64,000 bases of DNA, taken from positions 186,001 to 250,000 of the forward strand of contig NZ_SOEY01000018.1 of NCBI RefSeq assembly GCF_004402535.1. The letters are read 5' to 3'. The DNA comes from Cryobacterium glaciale. Its GTDB lineage: Bacteria; Actinomycetota; Actinomycetes; Actinomycetales; Microbacteriaceae. Below the pieces are notes generated by a model, which saw only the letters and a program-made list of their open reading frames with translations, was not told the origin of the DNA and did no database searches. The translations under genes and the position numbers were made by a program. Positions 57,682-64,000 of the stretch are shown here, piece by piece. Within the stretch, counting starts at the first letter, position 1. Every line of letters starts with the position of its first letter.

Positions 57682-60600
57682 CTACCGCACGACCAGCAGG
57701 CTCCGCGCCGGGCTCTTCGCGGCCGCGACTTCGTCGTTGCCGGCGTAGTGTCCGACGACCTTGTACAGGCCACGACCGAGCTTGGGCAGCGTGACGCTGC
57801 CGTGCCCGTTCGCATCGAGCGCCACGCTGAAGCTGCGCTTGTCGACGGTCACTGTGGCCGTGTCGCCGACCTCACCCTCGCTGGTGACAGTGATCGACGC
57901 GGTGACTCGGCTGGAGAAGAACACGGCCCGGTGGCTCAGAGTCACCGCGACCTGAGCGTCATACTTCACCACGACTCCGGCCGAGGACGCCGAGGTGCTC
58001 GTCCCGTCGGCGGCCGTCGCGGTCACGACCACGGTCAGGGTTGCTCCGGCGAGCGCCTCGGTCGGCGTGAATGTCGACGAGGCAGCTCCGGCAATGTCGA
58101 CGCCATCGCTCTGCCACTGATAGCCGTACGAGAGGCTATCGGGACTCCAATCTCCCGGGTCTGCGGTCAACGTGGAGCCGACCTCTGCTGTGCCCGACAC
58201 GCTCGGAGCCACGATGTTCACCGGGCCATCCGTTTCGCCGCCCTCGCTCGCCGCGATGGCGAGAATCGTCGACGCTGAACTGTCGCCGTAGTCGACGACA
58301 CCGAGGTACGGCGTGTTCGGCACGAGGCCGGCCCAGCTCAGCGAGTACGTGATCGGAACGCCCTGCGGACCCTCGATCGCCGGCGGCGTCGCCGTGAACC
58401 CATTGCTGGGCTCCCCCGACGAGACCGAGAAGGTATTCACGTCGAACGCGGTCGTACCGTTAAAGACGTCCACGACGACCTGATAGAAACCGGCTTCGGG
58501 GTCGTCCAGGTCCACGCGCTCGTCGGCCGAACCGGTGGCCGACTGCCAGCCGGCGACCGGGTCGCCACCAGCACCATCAAGGAGGAACACGAACAGGTCA
58601 AGGTCCGTCGAATCATCGACGGCATCCAGGTCGAATCGGGCCAGCCGGCCTTCCTGAATCTCCACCTCGTAAGCGAACTGATCGCCGGTCGTACCCGCAT
58701 CGGTGTGCGGGCTGAACGGGTCGTCGGCGTTGTTCTGGTGCACCCCGTTGGCGAGGCCCCTGAGGTTCAGCGCCACCGGCTCTGAGCCGCCGGGCGCCAC
58801 GGTCACGTCGACCGTGCCGTCCACGCCGGCGCCGACCACTTCGGTCGGGGCGACGACGGTGACCGGGCGAACGGCGATCGGGCTGTGCACCACGTCGAAG
58901 AAGTCGCCGGGGTCACCCGATCCGCCGTTGCCGAAGCCCCAGTCCAGCGAGCCGGTCGCGTAGACGTCGAGCGGGGCATCCGTTCGGGTGAAGGTCACCG
59001 TGTAACTCTGCTGCTCGCCGACCGCAGCGAACGTCATCTCGGCCGGAGAGACAACGGCGTTGATGCCGGGAATCTCGATCGGGGTGGCGGTGTAGGTGCC
59101 TGTCCGAACGGCAGTCACCGTGCGGGTGATGGTCTCCGGCGCGGTCAGGGCTCCGATCTGAATGGACGGCAGGTTCAGGTTGCTCGCGTCGATCGGCTCC
59201 ACGCCGGCATCGAACCCGATCCCCTGCAGGTAGGCCAGCCAGTCGGCCGGGCCGCTCTGGTAGACCAGGCCGGGAAAGTCGAAGGACGAGGGATTGACCT
59301 GCCCCGCGCCCTGCGCGAACGGGTCGGTCACCCGGTCCCCGTTGGCGTCGACCGTGTCCTTCGCGGTCGTCATCATGACCGATTTAATCTCGGACGGAGT
59401 CGCGAGCGGCCGAAAGCCCAAAATCAGTGCGGCCAGGCCGGCGATGTGCGGGCTGGCCATCGAGGTACCCGACAGAAACTGGAACGTCGGGTCGCCGCCG
59501 GCCGCATTGGGTCCGTCGGCCAGGATGCTGACACCGGGTGCGGCGATATCGGGCTTGAGCAGGTCGCCGCCGTCGGCGGTCACCGGCCCACGGGAAGAGA
59601 ACCCGGCCACCTGGGGCACCGGAGTCTGCTCGGCGGTGGCGTTGTCTGGCGTGAACGTGACCGTCGCGCCCTCCGTTGCCGCGTAGGCGAAGACCGGGTC
59701 GAAGGCGGGAGCGTCGAGGTGGATGCTCGGCACCGAGTGTTCGTCTGTGCTGACGTCGGCCGGTGTGCGGTTGACCAGCAGCATGCCGCTGCCGCCCGCC
59801 CGCAGCACCTCGGCCGACTTGGCCACCCGATCGTAGACGCCGCGTTGGCAGAAGACGATGTCGCCGGCCACCTTGGCCGGGTCGAGTGAATCCGGCGCGC
59901 AGAGCAGCGCGTCGGCCGGGTCGAAGCCGTCCACCGATACGAGGTCGGCCCGCACCAGATCGCCGAAGAGTGGGGTGGCTCCCGGCGTGCGGTCGACCGT
60001 GATCGAGGCGCCCACATACTGCGAGCCGTCACCCAGGGTGGCCGTCGCTTCATAGGACGGGATGGTGGTCGCAGCGACCGTGGTGATCCACGGTGACGCG
60101 TTGTCGAGGGTCGACGCCGTCGGTCCGGCATTGCCGGCCGAAGCGGCCACGAAGATACCGGCTGCCGCCGCGCCGAGGAAGGCCTGGTCGGTCGGAGAGA
60201 ACGTGGTCTGGGCCGGGCCGCCGCCGATCGAATAGTTGATCACGTCAACGCCGTCGGAGATGGCTTGGTCGATGGCCCGCAGAATATCGGTGTCTGTACA
60301 GCCGTCATCGGTCGTGACCGAGTTGTCGGGGCCGGACCAGCACACCTTGTAGGCGGCGATCTTGGCGGCCGGGGCCACGCCCGAAATGACGCCGAAGTCG
60401 ACGCCGTTCACATTCGCTGCAACGTCGACGTTGCCGCCGGCGGTGCTCGCGGTGTGCGAACCGTGGCCGTCACCGTCGCGCGGGGAGACATATTCACCCG
60501 TTACCGCCGTGCCGATCTGGTCGGCGCCGAACCCGTCGAGAAAGTAGCGCGCTCCGATCACCTTGGTGTTGCAGGCCGTCGCTGTGAACTGTTCGCCGGC

Positions 60601-61356
60601 CTGGCAGGTTCCGGTGAAGGTGGTTCCGTCGGCCTTGTTCATGGTGATCGTGTCACCGTTAAGCCACGGCTCGGAGCCGGGGGTCGTGCCGAGTTCCGAG
60701 CCGGCGAAGGAGGGGTTCTCCGGGGCGATACCGGTGTCGAGCACACCGATCACAACGCCCTTGCCGGCCTCACTCGATCCGCCCAGCTTGGACCACAGTC
60801 CGGTCGGCCCGCTCAGCCGGAGAAAGTCGGTCGACGACTCGGCGGTCACGTGCCGGAGGGCGTCGGGGACGACCGACACCACGTTCTTCTTCACGGCGAG
60901 CGCCGCGGCCTGCTTTCCGGTCAGCTGCGCGGCGAACCCGTTGACCGCGAGCGTGTAGGAATACCCCACGGTCGCATCAACGGATGCCGCCACCTCCCGC
61001 TGCACCCGGGTGAGATAGTTCTGGTAGGTCTCGGCCGAGCGGCTTTGGGCGTCGAGCTTGGCTCCGGCGCCCGGCATCGTCGCCGAGAAACCGTTGACCC
61101 CGCCCTGATACAGCGCGACAGCCTCGTCGCTGAGGGTCACGATGTAGCGGTCAGCGGTGAAGTCCATCCGCTGCCCGCCTGGGGCGGCAATGCTGCCGGC
61201 CAGGCCGTTAGCGGCCGGCACAGCGCCGGCGGGAATGGTTCCGCCGACGAGTACAGAAGCGCCCACCAGGGCGAGGGTGACGGTGGCCGCGATTGTGGCG
61301 CGGCGGCGCGTACGGGAGGTCGGCGCCGGGTTCAGCGCTGAATCCGGCGCAGACAT
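57682..61356 (-). CDS. Large secreted subtilisin-like serine protease
   Basis: A 1224-residue S8 protease. Signal region 1-47 (ATVTLALVGASVLVGGTIPAGA), inhibitor I9 prodomain ~68-170, catalytic Asp207 (VIGVLDTGI), His298 (DGDGHGSHTAS), Ser633 (LSGTSMASPHIAG). A PA domain is inserted at ~465-575. After that come an fn3-like part, a prepeptidase-like domain (DDPFSPHTDAGTTGDQFAYEV ...) and Ig-like repeats (PSVSGTAEVGSTLTADPGDW). No wall anchor. ATG 61356 is taken; GTG 61380 is an alternative. It likely degrades extracellular protein. Confidence 0.92.
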   Translation of the reverse strand: MSAPDSALNPAPTSRTRRRATIAATVTLALVGASVLVGGTIPAGAVPAANGLAGSIAAPGGQRMDFTADRYIVTLSDEAVALYQGGVNGFSATMPGAGAKLDAQSRSAETYQNYLTRVQREVAASVDATVGYSYTLAVNGFAAQLTGKQAAALAVKKNVVSVVPDALRHVTAESSTDFLRLSGPTGLWSKLGGSSEAGKGVVIGVLDTGIAPENPSFAGSELGTTPGSEPWLNGDTITMNKADGTTFTGTCQAGEQFTATACNTKVIGARYFLDGFGADQIGTAVTGEYVSPRDGDGHGSHTASTAGGNVDVAANVNGVDFGVISGVAPAAKIAAYKVCWSGPDNSVTTDDGCTDTDILRAIDQAISDGVDVINYSIGGGPAQTTFSPTDQAFLGAAAAGIFVAASAGNAGPTASTLDNASPWITTVAATTIPSYEATATLGDGSQYVGASITVDRTPGATPLFGDLVRADLVSVDGFDPADALLCAPDSLDPAKVAGDIVFCQRGVYDRVAKSAEVLRAGGSGMLLVNRTPADVSTDEHSVPSIHLDAPAFDPVFAYAATEGATVTFTPDNATAEQTPVPQVAGFSSRGPVTADGGDLLKPDIAAPGVSILADGPNAAGGDPTFQFLSGTSMASPHIAGLAALILGFRPLATPSEIKSVMMTTAKDTVDANGDRVTDPFAQGAGQVNPSSFDFPGLVYQSGPADWLAYLQGIGFDAGVEPIDASNLNLPSIQIGALTAPETITRTVTAVRTGTYTATPIEIPGINAVVSPAEMTFAAVGEQQSYTVTFTRTDAPLDVYATGSLDWGFGNGGSGDPGDFFDVVHSPIAVRPVTVVAPTEVVGAGVDGTVDVTVAPGGSEPVALNLRGLANGVHQNNADDPFSPHTDAGTTGDQFAYEVEIQEGRLARFDLDAVDDSTDLDLFVFLLDGAGGDPVAGWQSATGSADERVDLDDPEAGFYQVVVDVFNGTTAFDVNTFSVSSGEPSNGFTATPPAIEGPQGVPITYSLSWAGLVPNTPYLGVVDYGDSSASTILAIAASEGGETDGPVNIVAPSVSGTAEVGSTLTADPGDWSPDSLSYGYQWQSDGVDIAGAASSTFTPTEALAGATLTVVVTATAADGTSTSASSAGVVVKYDAQVAVTLSHRAVFFSSRVTASITVTSEGEVGDTATVTVDKRSFSVALDANGHGSVTLPKLGRGLYKVVGHYAGNDEVAAAKSPARSLLVVR

Positions 61357-61569
61357 CGTGCGCCTAAAGAAAGAACTCACGTGGGTGTCCAATCCGATAA
61401 CGGTGCGGGGTGGTCTCGTTCCACAGCAGGAACGGTTCGCTGCCCCGATGCGCGGGACAGTTCGCTCGTGACCGTAGCGCGCTCGCCGCCCCCCGGATAG
61501 GGGCATTCTCCCGCCCGGCCGGGCCTCGCCGGCGCGCCCCGGCTGCCGCGCGGCCCAGCTCGCGCACGG

Positions 61570-63477
61570 TCAGTGGGCGATGGCCGCCGCCGATTCGACC
61601 GCGGCCGGTGCCGAACCGACCGGCGTCCGCCGCGCCGCCGCCACGTCCCGCCGACCACCGATCGCCCGCAGCGCGTTCAGAATCGTCACGAGGTCGACGG
61701 CCTCCTGGCTGATCGCGCCGACGGTCGCCGGAATCAGTCCGAACGCCGCCACCACCATGAGCATGACGCTCAGGGCAATGCCGAGCCAGATGCTCTGCAA
61801 GGCCACCCGCACGGTGTCCTTACCAATGCGCACGGCTCGCACGGTGCGGGAGATATCGTCGAGCAGGATAACCACGTCGGCCGATTCGCTCGCCGCCGTC
61901 GAACCCTTCGCACCCATCGCGATTCCCACGTCGGCGACGGCCAGCACGGGAGCGTCATTGACACCGTCCCCGACCATGATCACCGGCCGTCGGGTGAGCG
62001 CCCGCACCGCCTCGACCTTGTCGCTCGGCAGGCAATCCGCGCGCACGTGCACGATACCCACCTGGCCGGCCACGTGCTGGGCGGTGGCGCGCGCATCGCC
62101 GGTGAGCATGAGGTTCTCCCGCACACCGAGGCGTGCGAGGTCGGCGACCGTCTGGCGTGCATTGTCGCGCACCCGGTCGCTCGCCACGATGCTGCCGGCG
62201 AACCGTCCGTCAATGGCCAGGTACATAGCCAGCTCGCCGCCGGCGAGGTGGGTGGCCGTCGCATCCGCTGCGCCGTCATGGATGAACGCGAGCTTGCCGA
62301 CCCGCACCAGGCCGGCCCCGAACCGGGCCTCGACGCCGAAGGTCGCGGCCTCGCTCGCCGAGTCCGCGGTGTGCAGCTCGAGACCGCGCTCGTGAGCGGC
62401 CGCAATAACGGATGCCGCCAGCACGTGACTCGAATACTGCTCGGCCGACGCCGCGAGGGTCAGCAGCTCGTCGGCGGTGAAGCCCGATTCGGGGCGCACC
62501 TCGGTGATCGTGGGCGTGCCACAGGTGAGGGTGCCGGTCTTGTCGAAGACGACCGTTTTGGCACGGGAGAGCGCTTCGAGCACCCCGGCGCCCTTCACGA
62601 TGATGCCGTTGCGGGCTGCTCGACTCATGCCACCCATGAACGCCACCGGAGCGGCCAGCAGCAGTGGGCACGGTGTCGCCACCACGAGCACCTCGGCGAA
62701 CCGCACCGGGTCGCCGGAGAGGGCCCAGGCCAGTCCGGCGAGGGCGAGCGAGCCGGCGGTGAACGGTACCGCGTAACGGTCGGCGAGCCGCACCACCGGT
62801 GCCTTGCTTTTCGACGCCTCGTCGACGAGGGCGATGATGTGCTGGTACTGGCTGTTCGCGGCGGTCGCCGTCGCGACGATCGTGGCGGCGACCTGCCCGT
62901 TGATCGAGCCGCTGAGCACCCCGTCACCGGCCGCTCGCTCCACCGGAAGGCTCTCGCCGGTGAGCGAGGACTCGTCGAACGCGGCGCTGTCACTGTGCAG
63001 CTGCCCGTCGACGGGCACGATCTCCGAGGGGCGAACGAGCAGCAGATCCCCCACGCGTACCTCGGTGGCGGGCACATCCACTGCCTCACCCGAGTCGGGG
63101 TCGAGTCGATGCGCGATTTGCGGGGCACGTTTCAGCAGCGCATCGAGTTCCCGCGCCGCCCGTCCAGCGGCGAAGTCTTCAAGGGCCGCCCCGCCGGCGA
63201 TCATGAGCACAATGAGCAGGGTCGCCACGTATTCGCCGACGAGGATGGTCGCGACGATCGCGATGATCGCGAGCACATCGATGCCCAGGCTGCCTCGGCG
63301 CAGGCGACGCAGCATCCCCACGAATTCAATCAGTGCGATGACGAGGCCGTAACCGCTGAACAGCCACTGCACGGCACTGGCCGCATCGACGGCCCACAGG
63401 GCAAGGCCGAGGAGCCCGACGACGATCGTCGCCGAAACAACGGGATACCTCAGAGCGAATGCCGGGATGCGGGTCAT
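61570..63477 (-). CDS. P1B-type heavy-metal ATPase without N-terminal metal domain
   Basis: A ~635-residue ATPase. Catalytic blocks: LTGES, DKTGTLTCGTP, MVGDGVNDAPVLA; metal site ATPCPLLLAAPVAF (CP motif). No HMA or His-rich N-terminus. The metal cannot be inferred. ATG 63477 is taken; ATG 63543 is in frame but without a site. Confidence 0.88.
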   Translation of the reverse strand: MTRIPAFALRYPVVSATIVVGLLGLALWAVDAASAVQWLFSGYGLVIALIEFVGMLRRLRRGSLGIDVLAIIAIVATILVGEYVATLLIVLMIAGGAALEDFAAGRAARELDALLKRAPQIAHRLDPDSGEAVDVPATEVRVGDLLLVRPSEIVPVDGQLHSDSAAFDESSLTGESLPVERAAGDGVLSGSINGQVAATIVATATAANSQYQHIIALVDEASKSKAPVVRLADRYAVPFTAGSLALAGLAWALSGDPVRFAEVLVVATPCPLLLAAPVAFMGGMSRAARNGIIVKGAGVLEALSRAKTVVFDKTGTLTCGTPTITEVRPESGFTADELLTLAASAEQYSSHVLAASVIAAAHERGLELHTADSASEAATFGVEARFGAGLVRVGKLAFIHDGAADATATHLAGGELAMYLAIDGRFAGSIVASDRVRDNARQTVADLARLGVRENLMLTGDARATAQHVAGQVGIVHVRADCLPSDKVEAVRALTRRPVIMVGDGVNDAPVLAVADVGIAMGAKGSTAASESADVVILLDDISRTVRAVRIGKDTVRVALQSIWLGIALSVMLMVVAAFGLIPATVGAISQEAVDLVTILNALRAIGGRRDVAAARRTPVGSAPAAVESAAAIAH

Positions 63478-63563
63478 GGACTGAGTCTGGCCCCTGCGCA
63501 CGCCGGCCGCCACCTGTGTGGGCGCAGTCCCACGCACCGACATCCGCTCGTGAACGCACGAAT

Positions 63564-63587
63564 GCCCCGACCAGGAGTGGTCAGGGC
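63564..63587 (-). terminator. Hairpin terminator after icd
   Basis: GCCCCGACCA (63564-63573) pairs with TGGTCAGGGC (63578-63587), one mismatch, 4-base loop; on the minus strand ATTCGTGCGTTC follows. It is 41 bases after the icd stop. Confidence 0.6.
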
Positions 63588-63628
63588 CTTCGTAGTACGG
63601 CTGGTGCGGCGTGGACGGCTGGTGCCGA

Positions 63629-64000
63629 CTACGCCAGGCGGGTCTGCAGGTTCTCGGCGAGCGAGGCGAGGAACTCTTCGGTGGTCTGGTAGCCCTGGTC
63701 CGGGCCGACCAGGAGCGCGAGGTCCTTGGTCATCTTGCCGCTTTCGACGGTCTTGATGACGACGTCTTCGAGGGTCAGCGCGAACTCGGCCAGGGCCGGG
63801 TTGTTGTCAAGCTTCGCGCGGTGCGACAGGCCGCGGGTCCAGGCGTAGATCGACGCGATCGGGTTGGTCGAAGTGGGCTTGCCGAGCTGGTGCTGGCGGT
63901 AGTGACGCGTCACGGTGCCGTGAGCGGCCTCCGCTTCGACGATCTTGCCGTCGGGGGTGGAGAGCACGCTGGTCATGAGGCCGAGCGAGCCGAAACCCTG
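63629..64000 (-). CDS. icd: NADP-isocitrate dehydrogenase, C-terminal part (cut by right edge)
   Basis: The frame is open to the right edge; [13 protein letters not shown] is the first visible part. [19 protein letters not shown] and [21 protein letters not shown] are the NADP-binding region of the eukaryote-like homodimeric isocitrate dehydrogenase. The rest ([19 protein letters not shown]) is the C-terminus. TCA-cycle enzyme. A hairpin terminator follows. Confidence 0.94.
   Translation of the reverse strand, partial: QGFGSLGLMTSVLSTPDGKIVEAEAAHGTVTRHYRQHQLGKPTSTNPIASIYAWTRGLSHRAKLDNNPALAEFALTLEDVVIKTVESGKMTKDLALLVGPDQGYQTTEEFLASLAENLQTRLA

Noticed and set aside
1-64000. CRISPR arrays, prophage genes or a phage-defence island
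   Set aside because: No regularly spaced repeats, cas, integrase, structural phage or restriction genes are visible; the palindromes are too far apart and not spacer-like.

Overview
The window looks like chromosome of a high-GC actinobacterium, most likely a member of the Microbacteriaceae. The support is G/C-biased third codon positions, a SigK/RskA pair, cutinase-like and Mrp modules of actinobacterial type, and a very frequent CGGATGC word. This assignment is inferred from sequence character, not from a search. Most genes are on the minus strand.

Bases 1-16000 are dominated by cell-surface glycan work. A beta-helix protein (cut by the left edge) meets a minus-strand operon: an Mrp-unrelated Wzz/BY-kinase, an Alg14/Alg13-like fused glycosyltransferase, a pyruvyl transferase-like protein and a GT4 glycosyltransferase, joined by 4-base overlaps. 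Upstream lie a lipoprotein esterase, an acyltransferase-3 protein and an LCP ligase. A large acyltransferase/SGNH fusion, a YeiH-type exporter and UDP-glucose 6-dehydrogenase follow.

Bases 16000-27000 hold a secreted cutinase-PKD protein with an LAKTG anchor, two small unknown genes, an aminodeoxychorismate lyase-like protein, sigK-rskA, tRNA-Lys, a PNPOx family protein, an SGNH-like/GAF protein and a DUF445 protein. Bases 26500-29200 are a copper locus (two CsoR-like boxes, a DUF305 remnant, a CopB-like ATPase). Bases 29285-34976 are an amine-catabolism locus (copper amine oxidase, TetR and AraC regulators, APC permease). Bases 35000-38600 carry an EamA/LysR divergent pair, an aldose 1-epimerase and a gamma-carbonic anhydrase.

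Bases 38694-41316 are a nested transposon. An IS3-family element carries an IS110-family element inside its orfB, and the whole sits in the loop of a palindromic intergenic repeat. The IS110 element has a leader in which I can see guide-like segments of a bridge RNA.

Bases 41367-43907 are folD and glyA, with a ZTP riboswitch ahead of glyA. A flavin-dependent oxidoreductase and a complete six-gene mrp antiporter operon (45250-51657) follow, then an MFS exporter, purU, a YrdB-like protein, and an esterase/ring-cleaving dioxygenase pair. The last part has an MFS protein, a large subtilase, a second metal P-type ATPase and the 3' end of isocitrate dehydrogenase, cut by the right edge.

Two families of intergenic palindromes recur through the window. 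One is built of GGGCCC units, the other of GCCGGTA...GCGACACGCCG arms.
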